Below are positions 37,363 to 46,000 of a stretch of 64,000 bases of DNA, in pieces. Made by a program: the position numbers and the translations under genes. The stretch lies in the NCBI RefSeq assembly GCF_000093085.1, contig NC_014219.1, positions 2,906,384 through 2,970,383 of the forward strand. Direction: 5' to 3'. The first letter of the stretch is position 1. Every line of letters starts with the position of its first letter. The stretch is from [Bacillus] selenitireducens MLS10. Its GTDB lineage: Bacteria; Bacillota; Bacilli; Bacillales; Salisediminibacteriaceae. Under the pieces are notes generated by a model. That model did not search any database. It was not told where the DNA came from and saw only the letters and a program-made list of their open reading frames with translations.

Positions 37363-37806
37363 TCAGTGTTTCTTTGCCTTTTGACAGTCGGGACAGGATC
37401 CGTATACTTCAAGGCGGTGATCGCCTACGTCAAAACCAGTCACGTGCTCCGCAAGGGTCTCGACTTCGTTCAGACCCGGATAGTGAAAGTCGACGATCTT
37501 GCCGCAGTCCTGACAGATAATATGGTAGTGATCCGACATATTGCTGTCGAAACGGCTGCTCGAATCACCGTACGTCAATTCGCGGACAAGGCCCACTTCT
37601 TTAAATACGCGCAGGTTATTATACACCGTGGCAACACTCATATTCGGAAACTTTGATTCAAGCGCTTTGTAGATTTCATCAGCTGTCGGATGTGACGGCG
37701 CACTGAAGAGATACTCCAAAATCGCATGACGCTGCGGTGTTAATCTGATTCTTGTTTCTTTCAGGGAATCAAGTGCTTCTTGTAAATGATCATGATGGCT
37801 TCCCAT
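37363..37806 (-). CDS. perR: Peroxide-sensing repressor PerR
   Basis: The 147-residue Fur-family protein is close to B. subtilis PerR. The regulatory metal site is complete (H39, D87, H93, H95, D106), including the Asp that separates PerR from Fur. The structural zinc site C98/C101/C138/C141 is intact. Oxidation of the metal-site His by H2O2 with Fe2+ releases it from DNA. ATG 37806 has GGGG 8 nt upstream; GTG 37815 is too near it. A PER box upstream supports autoregulation. Confidence 0.95.
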   Translation of the reverse strand: MGSHHDHLQEALDSLKETRIRLTPQRHAILEYLFSAPSHPTADEIYKALESKFPNMSVATVYNNLRVFKEVGLVRELTYGDSSSRFDSNMSDHYHIICQDCGKIVDFHYPGLNEVETLAEHVTGFDVGDHRLEVYGSCPDCQKAKKH

Positions 37807-37890
37807 TTTCTTCACCCCTTTTAAATGCGTCCCTTATTGAGCGGAGACAGACTGTATCCTTTCGAAGGAAACATTCTCACATTGTAACTT

Positions 37891-37905
37891 TTATAATCAG
37901 TATAC
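37891..37905 (-). promoter_or_regulatory. PER box upstream of perR
   Basis: The minus strand reads GTATACTGATTATAA, 13 of 15 positions matching TTATAATNATTATAA. It lies about 85 bp upstream of perR. Confidence 0.7.
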
Positions 37906-37988
37906 AGAACGGGGCATGAAGATGTCAATGATTACACCATCCCTGTAGCCTTTTGTTCAAAAAGGTTCACGAAGTATTCACATCTCCA

Positions 37989-38291
37989 TTACGCCTTCGG
38001 GAAATTCGCAAATACATGCGCATTGGCTGCATCCATTGAGAATACGACAAAGCGGCTGCTGACATATTTAGGGGGACCTTTCCCCTCTTCCACATGAAGG
38101 CAAATTTCCTTCATCCGCGCCTTCACCCGCTCGATATCCTCTTCTTCCACACCAATCAGGAACGTCGTGTTCCCGCGCCTGCGGAAACTGCCGGAGCTCG
38201 AAAGCTCGGTCATTCTGTATCCGTGTTCCCCGAGCCCCTTTTCCATGGGAGCCCGGTAGTGATTATGCACAACCGCCATCAACAGTTTCAT
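37989..38291 (-). CDS. DarA/PstA-like cyclic-di-AMP receptor protein
   Basis: The 100-residue PII-like protein keeps the N-terminal signature (MKLLMAVVHNHY), the ligand segment GSFRRRGNTTFLIGVEEEDI and the C-terminal strand FVVFSMDA. The B-loop region (about 75-85) is shorter than in DarA. It may be a paralogue that binds another ligand or none. ATG 38291 follows GAGGTG by 6 nt; the longer frame to 38360 has no site. Confidence 0.75.
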   Translation of the reverse strand: MKLLMAVVHNHYRAPMEKGLGEHGYRMTELSSSGSFRRRGNTTFLIGVEEEDIERVKARMKEICLHVEEGKGPPKYVSSRFVVFSMDAANAHVFANFPKA

Positions 38292-38371
38292 CGTCGTCAC
38301 CTCATTTATACAGGCAAACCGCTCACCTGTCATCCATTCATTTGCTCGATTATAGCACACTCACCCGCCCG

Positions 38372-39322
38372 TTAGTATCCTTTATCCGGGTCAACCCTGT
38401 TAAGGAAATCCGTCTCTCCTTGTTCCCACTTCTTCATATTGATATCGAACTGATCCATGGCGCGGGGCTGATACTCAGGAGACAGCCCCGACATATGCGG
38501 GGTCACGGTGATCCGCTCTTCGAGCCAAAACGGGTGGTCTTGAGGCAACGGTTCCTCATTAAAGACATCGAGAACCGCGTGAGTAAAGGCTCCGTCCTGA
38601 AGGGCTGTCAGGAGATCCGTTTCCTGAATGACGTTGCCACGCCCTATATTAATGAGCACCGCCGAAGACTTTATATTATTGAACACCTCTTTGTTTAACA
38701 TACCGTCTGTCTCATCGGTCTTCGGAAGAACAGAGATCAGATAATCAATCCCGCAGATCTGATCCTTAAGGTGATCAATGGTATAAATCCTGTCGAACTG
38801 ATCCGCCTCTCTGCCGCTCCGGTTAAAGCCAATCGTCCTCATCCCGAATGCCTTCGTTCGGCGCGCAATCTCTGTTCCGATCGCACCCGTGCCGAGAATG
38901 GCTGCGGTATGGCCGTACAGTTCGCGGATCGGCAGCTTGCGTTCCCACTTACGCCCCGCTTCGTTCTGAATCAGCGTCTTCGTCTCCCTGGCAACCTGCA
39001 GCATCATGGCAATCGTATATTCGGCCATTTGAATAGCATGGATCCCCTTCGCGTTCGTAACGAGAATATCACGGCCCCGGATGGCTTCAAACGGCAGCTG
39101 ATCCACACCGGCAGAGATCACATTCAGCCATTTGAGCCGCTCTGCTATGTCGATATGCTTCGCTTCAAGATCCATGCCGTACGTAATGATCACCTCCGCA
39201 TTTGAAAGATCGCCCTCCGCTTCCGTAATGGATTTGTGGAAGCGGAATTCATGCTCGGGGTAATCCCCCGTTAACCGCTCTCTGATATCGCGCCTGATAT
39301 GAATTGTACTGATAATTAACAT
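38372..39322 (-). CDS. D-2-hydroxyacid dehydrogenase
   Basis: The 316-residue NAD(P)-dependent dehydrogenase has GTGAIGTEIARR in the cofactor domain, catalytic Arg in NIGRGNVIQE, Glu in DVFNEEPLP, and His in VTPHMSG. It resembles glyoxylate/2-oxoacid reductases. ATG 39322 is chosen because GGGGAG lies 11 nt upstream. GTG 39334 overlaps the previous stop (GTGA), and this cannot be excluded. Confidence 0.85.
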   Translation of the reverse strand: MLIISTIHIRRDIRERLTGDYPEHEFRFHKSITEAEGDLSNAEVIITYGMDLEAKHIDIAERLKWLNVISAGVDQLPFEAIRGRDILVTNAKGIHAIQMAEYTIAMMLQVARETKTLIQNEAGRKWERKLPIRELYGHTAAILGTGAIGTEIARRTKAFGMRTIGFNRSGREADQFDRIYTIDHLKDQICGIDYLISVLPKTDETDGMLNKEVFNNIKSSAVLINIGRGNVIQETDLLTALQDGAFTHAVLDVFNEEPLPQDHPFWLEERITVTPHMSGLSPEYQPRAMDQFDINMKKWEQGETDFLNRVDPDKGY

Positions 39323-39330
39323 ACCTCTGT

Positions 39331-39795
39331 TCACTCCCCGATGTAGTCTTCGTATAATGCCACGTCAATATCCGGCAGCACAAAATGATGAAAATCCGAG
39401 CCCGTTTCTCCCCCGGCCTGCCAGTTGATCATCATGGAAGCCTCAAGCCGTCCTGAAGGAGAGAGGCATCCATCACAGCGTTTCTGATAAATCAGCTCTT
39501 CCTCCGCTTCTTCCACATTTAGATCCTGATAAAAAAAGCTCCCTGTCCCGTGATTCACGAAAAATTCCAGTTTCTCAAGATCCTCTGCGTCTCTGTCCTC
39601 ACTGATCCATTCGAGCCATGCACCAATGGTGAGCGTGTCATCTTCCGGCTCGAGAAAAAACACCACCCGCCAGTCCTCGTTGACCGCAGCGTCTTCATAA
39701 AGCGGATCAAACGGCGGTTCGTACTCATCCTGAAACAGCCAAAACGCGCCGCCGATGATCGCGGCAATGAGCAGTAAAGGCATAAATTGCTTCAC
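39331..39795 (-). CDS. Membrane-anchored acidic protein, unknown function
   Basis: The 154-residue protein has one N-terminal membrane helix (about 4-21) and a very acidic outer domain with a Cys pair (CDGC). GTG 39795 follows AGGTG. It appears to be in one operon with the hydroxyacid dehydrogenase gene (4-bp GTGA overlap if GTG is used). Confidence 0.6.
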   Translation of the reverse strand: MKQFMPLLLIAAIIGGAFWLFQDEYEPPFDPLYEDAAVNEDWRVVFFLEPEDDTLTIGAWLEWISEDRDAEDLEKLEFFVNHGTGSFFYQDLNVEEAEEELIYQKRCDGCLSPSGRLEASMMINWQAGGETGSDFHHFVLPDIDVALYEDYIGE

Positions 39796-39898
39796 GGCTG
39801 CACCTGCTTTCCGTTTCTGATACTTATCAGTTTACCAAAGAGTCACCCGTTGGGCATAATGAGAAGACAGTAAATGAAGAGAAAAGAGGTCGAAGGCG

Positions 39899-40702
39899 AT
39901 GAAACGGATTGCTTGGCTCGTTACGTTACTCCTGCTCACTGCCACAGCGGGGTGTTCGCAGGAAGAGAACAGTGAGGAAGAAACCGTCGCTGTAACCGGG
40001 AAGTACCCCGCTCACTTTGCCGGGGTCGAAATTCACGGACTCTTGCCGTTCTTCGTGGATGATTCTCTCGGAGGCAGCCATTTCAGGTATGATCACACGT
40101 TCGGTTCTGAGCGAGAAGACTATCAGGCTGAAGCCTACTGGCTTGAACTGAGCCCTGACACGGACTGGTACAAAGAAAACGGAGAAGGTGATCTTGAACC
40201 CCTCGATCCGGACAATGGACGCGCTGCATTTGACTATCCGAATCAGTCCATGACGGTCACATTCGGCAAATCCTTCGAAGCAGAGAGGCTCAATCTCCCC
40301 GCTCACGTCAGCTGGACCCCTGAATTCCTGCCAGTTGAAAAGGCACTGTCGATTACCATTCATCCTTACCGCATGGAAGACTATCTGTATTACAATCTTC
40401 CTGACGGCGGTGACGCTTATCTGTACTGGCTGTTTGATGACATCTCCGATTATGACCAGCAGTTCCTCCGGCAGTATGCCTATTCCCTCTATCTAGATGA
40501 GGGGATTACTTTGAATTATCGTTTTATCAGCGACACCGACAGCAACACGGCGAGGCTGATGGGCATCGACGAACTCCCTTATTTCATCATCGTCAATGAA
40601 GAAGGAATCGTCGCAGAATCCGATGACCGCGCAGCTGTCGAACGGACGCTCGCAGAAGAGATGGGCATCCGCATCTTTGATCACGTGTATACAGGCAATT
40701 AA
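39899..40702 (+). CDS. Lipoprotein, unknown function, thioredoxin-like C-terminus possible
   Basis: The 267-residue protein has a lipoprotein signal peptide with lipobox TAGC (C19). The mature part is acidic. The C-terminal 60 residues (TARLMGIDELPYFIIVNEEGIVAESD) resemble the second half of a thioredoxin fold with cis-Pro, but there is no CxxC. Family not recognised. Confidence 0.6.
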   Translation: MKRIAWLVTLLLLTATAGCSQEENSEEETVAVTGKYPAHFAGVEIHGLLPFFVDDSLGGSHFRYDHTFGSEREDYQAEAYWLELSPDTDWYKENGEGDLEPLDPDNGRAAFDYPNQSMTVTFGKSFEAERLNLPAHVSWTPEFLPVEKALSITIHPYRMEDYLYYNLPDGGDAYLYWLFDDISDYDQQFLRQYAYSLYLDEGITLNYRFISDTDSNTARLMGIDELPYFIIVNEEGIVAESDDRAAVERTLAEEMGIRIFDHVYTGN

Positions 40703-40704
40703 GC

Positions 40705-40744
40705 AACAAAGCCGGCCTCCTTATACGGGAGTGCCGGCTTTGTT
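40705..40744. terminator. Bidirectional terminator
   Basis: The stem AACAAAGCCGGC / GCCGGCTTTGTT lies between the convergent lipoprotein and bcp genes. Confidence 0.85.
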
Positions 40745-40753
40745 TGCTTCCTG

Positions 40754-41224
40754 TCAGGACACCAGACTCCGCAAATGCTGCAGGGCCTCTTCCACGTGCC
40801 CTTTCACTTTCACCTTGCGCCACTCTTCAATGATCGTCCCTTCAGGATCAATCAGAAATGTGGAACGTTCAATGCCCATGTATTCCTTGCCGAAGTTCTT
40901 TTTCAATTTCCAGGTTCCAAAGGCTTCCGCAAGCTCATTCTCTTCGTCCGCCAACAGTTCAAACGGAAGTTCATGCTTATTGATAAACGATTCATGGCGC
41001 TTTACCGGATCCGGACTCACTCCAAGGATGACCGCGTCAAGCTCCTGAAACTGTTCGTGATGATCACGAAAATCACACGCTTCCGTCGTGCACCCCGGGG
41101 TCATGTCTTTCGGATAAAAGTAAAGGACCACATACTTGCCTTTGTACTGATCGAGAGTCACTGCCTCACCGGTCGTTGACGTGACCGGCACTTGAGGGAC
41201 CTGATCGCCTTTTGTCAGACTCAT
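40754..41224 (-). CDS. bcp: Thioredoxin-dependent peroxiredoxin, BCP/PrxQ type
   Basis: The 156-residue peroxiredoxin reduces H2O2 and organic peroxides. The peroxidatic Cys is C45 (DMTPGCTTEAC) and the resolving Cys is C50, the alpha-2 PrxQ pattern. ATG 41224 follows AAGGGAG by 9 nt. It corresponds to YgaF in the perR-gsaB interval of B. subtilis. Confidence 0.92.
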   Translation of the reverse strand: MSLTKGDQVPQVPVTSTTGEAVTLDQYKGKYVVLYFYPKDMTPGCTTEACDFRDHHEQFQELDAVILGVSPDPVKRHESFINKHELPFELLADEENELAEAFGTWKLKKNFGKEYMGIERSTFLIDPEGTIIEEWRKVKVKGHVEEALQHLRSLVS

Positions 41225-41349
41225 CTCGAAACGCTCCCTTCGTTTATGCATAGCCGTGTATACGGTTGACTTTCAGAATAGCGAAAACCCGAACAGCTTG
41301 CAACTGATTCGCAGAAGCGCCGTGCAGGCACTCTTTAAAATGTACGCTC

Positions 41350-41381
41350 CTGTGATACAATGAACAGGATACGTATCACAG
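41350..41381 (+). promoter_or_regulatory. gsaB promoter with a 9-bp inverted repeat
   Basis: CTGTGATAC (41350-41358) and GTATCACAG (41373-41381) are perfect reverse complements, 14 bp apart. The left arm overlaps a likely -10 TACAAT (41356-41361). The element could be an operator or an RNA hairpin near the transcript start. Confidence 0.5.
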
Positions 41382-41402
41382 TCATGTCAGGAGGATTACA
41401 TA

Positions 41403-42698
41403 ATGAATCACGAACGTTCCATTGCATTATTTAAAGAAGCCGAAGACGTCATTCTCGGCGGGGTCAATTCCCCGTCACGCTCCTACAAAGGCGTTGGAGG
41501 AGGTACGCCGGTCTTCATGAAAAAGGCGAAAGGTTCCCGGTTTATCGATGAAGACAACAATGAATACATCGATTACCTCCAGGCTTACGGCCCGATCATC
41601 ACCGGTCACGCGCACCCGCACGTGACAAAGGCGATCCAGGATGCGGCTGAGGACGGTGTCCTCTACGGCACACCGACCGTTTACGAGAATCACTTCGCAA
41701 ATAAACTGAGAGACGCCATCCCTTCGCTTGAGCGCGTCCGCTTTGTTAATTCAGGGACGGAGGCCGTCATGACCACGATCCGGGTTGCAAGAGGCTATAC
41801 CGGCCGCGATAAGGTCATTAAGTTCGCCGGCTGCTATCACGGCCATTCGGACCTCGTCCTCGTCGCTGCCGGATCCGGCCCTGCAACGTTGGGAAGCCCT
41901 GACTCTGCCGGGGTCACAAAGAATATCGCCTCTGAAGTCATTACGGTTCCGTTCAATAATCTCGACGCATTTAAAGAGGCCATTGACCACTGGAAAGACG
42001 AAATCGCCTGCGTTCTCGTCGAACCGATTGTCGGCAACTTCGGCATTGTGGAGCCGGAACCGGGCTTTTTACAGGCGGTCAACGACTTGACCCATGAGAA
42101 CGGCTCCCTTGTGATCTACGATGAAGTCATCACCGCTTTTCGCTTTATGTACGGCGGCGCCCAGGACCTTCTCGGCATCAAACCCGACCTGACAGCCATG
42201 GGCAAAATCATCGGCGGCGGCCTGCCGATTGGGGCGTACGGAGGAAACCGTGCGATTATGGAATCCGTCGCCCCCCTTGGTCCGACATATCAGGCCGGGA
42301 CCATGGCCGGAAATCCGGCTTCGATCCGTGCGGGAATCGCCTGCCTTGAAGTACTCGAAGAACCGGGGGTATACGAGGAACTCGACAGGCTTGGAGAAAG
42401 GCTGGAAAACGGGATTCAGTCCGTAATTGACGAGTACCAGATCCCCGCCATCATCAACCGACTGAAAGGCGCTATGACGGTCTATTTCGATGTGGACCAC
42501 GTGACAAATTATGACGACGCCGAACGGTCGAACGGCGACAAATTCGCACGCTTTTTTAAAGCCATGCTCGAGGAAGGCATCAACCTGGCCCCTTCAAAAT
42601 ACGAGGCCTGGTTTTTGACCACCGCCCACACCGATGCGGACATCGATGAGACGATCGAAGCTGTGCGCCGTGTATGTTCCAATCACAATTTCGCATAA
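41403..42698 (+). CDS. gsaB: Glutamate-1-semialdehyde 2,1-aminomutase (GsaB type)
   Basis: The 431-residue PLP enzyme converts glutamate-1-semialdehyde to 5-aminolevulinate for heme. Features are the PLP-binding Lys K268 ([15 protein letters not shown]), [10 protein letters not shown] and [13 protein letters not shown]. Its place after bcp marks it as the second, non-hem-operon paralogue (GsaB) found in Bacillus. ATG follows GGAGG. It is a single gene. Confidence 0.92.
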   Translation: MNHERSIALFKEAEDVILGGVNSPSRSYKGVGGGTPVFMKKAKGSRFIDEDNNEYIDYLQAYGPIITGHAHPHVTKAIQDAAEDGVLYGTPTVYENHFANKLRDAIPSLERVRFVNSGTEAVMTTIRVARGYTGRDKVIKFAGCYHGHSDLVLVAAGSGPATLGSPDSAGVTKNIASEVITVPFNNLDAFKEAIDHWKDEIACVLVEPIVGNFGIVEPEPGFLQAVNDLTHENGSLVIYDEVITAFRFMYGGAQDLLGIKPDLTAMGKIIGGGLPIGAYGGNRAIMESVAPLGPTYQAGTMAGNPASIRAGIACLEVLEEPGVYEELDRLGERLENGIQSVIDEYQIPAIINRLKGAMTVYFDVDHVTNYDDAERSNGDKFARFFKAMLEEGINLAPSKYEAWFLTTAHTDADIDETIEAVRRVCSNHNFA

Positions 42699-42712
42699 AT
42701 ATCCACATCTAT

Positions 42713-42744
42713 AAAACGCCCGCCGATCCTTCGGTGGGCGTTTT
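42713..42744 (+). terminator. Terminator of gsaB
   Basis: AAAACGCCCGCCGA / TCGGTGGGCGTTTT with a 4-nt loop. Confidence 0.85.
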
Positions 42745-43019
42745 CACTTGTACACCCTTATGTAAGCGCATTAATACTGAATCAATCTCACAAACGGCAC
42801 CTTTTCCGAAAAACCATCTGAAATAGATATGCTTTAAATTGCATAATTAATTGATTTCACTATGTCGGCATGATAAAGTTGATTACAATTCTGACAATTC
42901 TGTTTTCCCGGTATACGTATGTCCGTTGGCGTCAGATAATCTGCCATGCCCATCGTCACCCGGGCCCGACAGACAGGATTGCCTTATCATTCACAGGAGG
43001 TGGAGGTCAGCAATTGACC
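42745..43019 (+). other. Leader region of the glutamate synthase gene
   Basis: About 275 bp with an AT-rich first half and a GC-rich second half. CTGACA followed by TATACG with a short 15-bp gap is a weak promoter candidate near 42892-42916. I see no convincing TnrA or GltC box and no known riboswitch. The frame through it lacks a start with a ribosome site until 43014. Confidence 0.4.
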
Positions 43020-46000
43020 ATGCATATGACTGAACTGAAAAAAGAACTCCAGCGTTTTCGCGGTGCACTGAAACAGGAACATGACAGTTGTGGAATTGTT
43101 GCCTTTATCGAGAAAGAACGCGTTCCAACGAAAGCAAACATCGATCAGACCATCGATGCCTTATTGAAAATGAACCACCGTGCCGGCTTTATAAACCATG
43201 AAGGGGACGGTGTCGGTATTCAGATGGATATCCCGAGAGCATTGTGGGAGAAAAAACTGACCAGCGCCGGTGCAGATGCCAAGAGCGCGCAGTCGTCATC
43301 GTTTGTTGTTGGGCATTTATTTATCAATGAAACGGATGAGACAGGTAAATACCAACAAGAAATGAAGGATGCATTCAAACAGAATGGTCTGAATCTGATC
43401 TTTGAAAGTACCAATGAAACAAGACGAAACGCCCTCGGTCCGATCGCGCTCCAGGCCGAACCGGTCTTTTGGCAGGTCGCCCTGACAGCCGACGGCATGG
43501 ACAGCCGGACGCTTCGTGCCAAGCTGTTTGACCTCACGATCAAGTTCGAAGAAAACACCGACGTGCACGTGGCTTCACTGAGCCATGAGAGTGCGGTTTA
43601 CAAAGTCATGGGCGCCGGCGACATCCTGCCGAAGTACTTCCCGGATCTCGCCGATGAAGACGTGGCTTCTACCGTGACACTCGGCCATAACCGTTATTCA
43701 ACCAATACGCTGTCCAACTTTTTCCGTGTCCAGCCGTTCAGCGTCATCGGCCACAACGGGGAGATCAATACGATCGCCAAGCTTCGTGATGAAGCGCGCA
43801 TGATTGACGTGCCCCTCGTCGACGGCGGCAGTGATTCCCAGGACCTGAACCGGATTCTTGATACACTCGTATCAACACACGGGCTGTCCCTTTTTGAAGC
43901 GATGGAAGTCATCTTCCCGCCGATCATTAACGAAATGAAGCACTATCCGGATGAGCTGAAGGATCTGTATACGTATCTTCGTGAAGCATGGGGCCACTTT
44001 GCCCAGGGGCCTGCAGGGATCATCTCCCGCGCAGGTGACGAGATGGTTTTCAGTGTCGATTCCCTTGGCCTTCGTCCGGTATGGATGCTCGAGACCGAAA
44101 CGAGCTTCATCTTCGGATCTGAACAGGGGATTTTCACAACGGATCAGTATTACCGTGAACCAAAGCCGTTCGCACCGGGTGAGAAAGTGGCCCTTCGCCG
44201 AAACGACGAAGGAACGGCTGAGGTCTACTGGTATGACGATCTGCAGCAGGATGTCCTTCAATCCTTCTCAGAACGGCTTCACGTATCAGGCACAGGCTCC
44301 CGCCTTGAAACGAAGCAGCCGGCAAAATCCGGCCTGAACGTCTTCACTCAGACATTGAATCCGTCTGTCTATGCCGCTAACGGCTGGGACCGTGAACATA
44401 TTCAGCTGATTGAACAGATGGCGGATAAAGGGGTTGAACCGATTCGCTCACTCGGTCACGATACACCGCTCGCAGCGATGCACCCCGGCCGTAAGAACGT
44501 CGCCGACTTTATTAAGGAGAGCGTCGCCGTCGTCACCAATCCGGCCATTGACCGTGACCGTGAAATGGAACATTTCTCGACGCGTGTCATTATCGGACGC
44601 CGTCCGAGTCTCTTTGCCAAATCGGATATTCGCACGGTAATCGAGCTTGACTCACCCGTTATCGCCGAAGGCATTGCAGGAGAAGCCATCCAAAAGGAAC
44701 ATCGTCACCCGTCACTCGAATCGGTGATTGATACGTTCTCAAGCTCGAAAGAATTCATCCGTCTCCAAGCCGTCCGCTACGAAGACGAAAGCATAGAAGA
44801 AGCACTCGCGAGACTCGTCAGTGAAGCACAGGAAGCGATTGAATCGAACAAGTCGCTGGTGCTTCTTGACGATCAGGGGATGCACGAAGAAGATGCATAC
44901 TGGCTCGATCCGCATCTCGCGGTCTCCGCCGTGGATCAGGGACTGACGAAATCCCGTCACCGCCGCGACTGTTCACTTATCATCCGGTCCGGCAGCATCC
45001 GCAGTCTCCATGATATCGCCGTCATCTTCGGTCTCGGCGCCGATCTCGTACTGCCGCACATCATGTTCTCAACAGCGATCGACGAAGACGGCACGCCTGC
45101 GGTGAAGCTGTTTGAAGCGCTGAATAAAGGGCTTGAGAAAATCATCTCCACCATCGGGATCCACGAGCTCCGCGGTTACGGACGCCTCTTCTCCTCGATG
45201 GGGCTCCATGAAGACATTGAAGACACGCTGAACATCGTGAACTTCCTCGGCAGCAAAAAACTCGGCTACAACTTCGAGGCCATGAAGGCAGAAGGTGCTG
45301 AGCGAAAAGCCGATTATGAAGCGGAGAAAGCACGCCCGGGCAAGACCTTCCACGTCTTCCCACGTATCTGGAAAGCCCTTGGTGATGTGGCCTCAGGTGC
45401 CATCAATTATGAAGAATTCGGTGAGAAAATTGCCGAACAGGAAGACAAGAACCCGACGACGATCCGTCACCTGACCGCGCTTAAGAAGCTCGAATCAAAC
45501 GTGAAGCCGGAGAACGTTTCGACGAAGGTTGGCAAACATGATATGCCTTTCATCATCAGCTCCATGTCCTTCGGTTCTCAAAATGAGACGGCGTTCCGCG
45601 CTTATGCGGAAGCGGCGGACCGATTGAATATGATCAGCTTCAACGGAGAAGGCGGCGAGATTAAAGACATGCTCGGCAAATACCCGAACACCCGCGGTCA
45701 ACAGATCGCATCCGGCCGTTTCGGTGTCAATGTGGAGCTCGTCAACTCGACCAACCTGCTTGAAATCAAGATCGGTCAGGGTGCGAAGCCTGGTGAAGGC
45801 GGACACCTCCCGGGCTCGAAGGTGACGGATAAAGTCGCCGCTGCGCGTAATGCGACAACCGGTTCTGACCTGATTTCACCGTCAAATAACCACGACATCT
45901 ATTCCATCGAGGATCTCGCTCAGATGGTCACGGAAATCAAAACCGCCAATGATCAGGCAAAAGTATGCGTGAAAGTGCCGATCGTGCCGAATATCGGGAC

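Noticed and set aside
42870-43013. 48-residue N-terminal extension of glutamate synthase
   Set aside because: No ribosome site before 42870; the strong GGAGG sites lie at 42995-43007, and the mature enzyme begins at the Cys at residue 24 of the short form.
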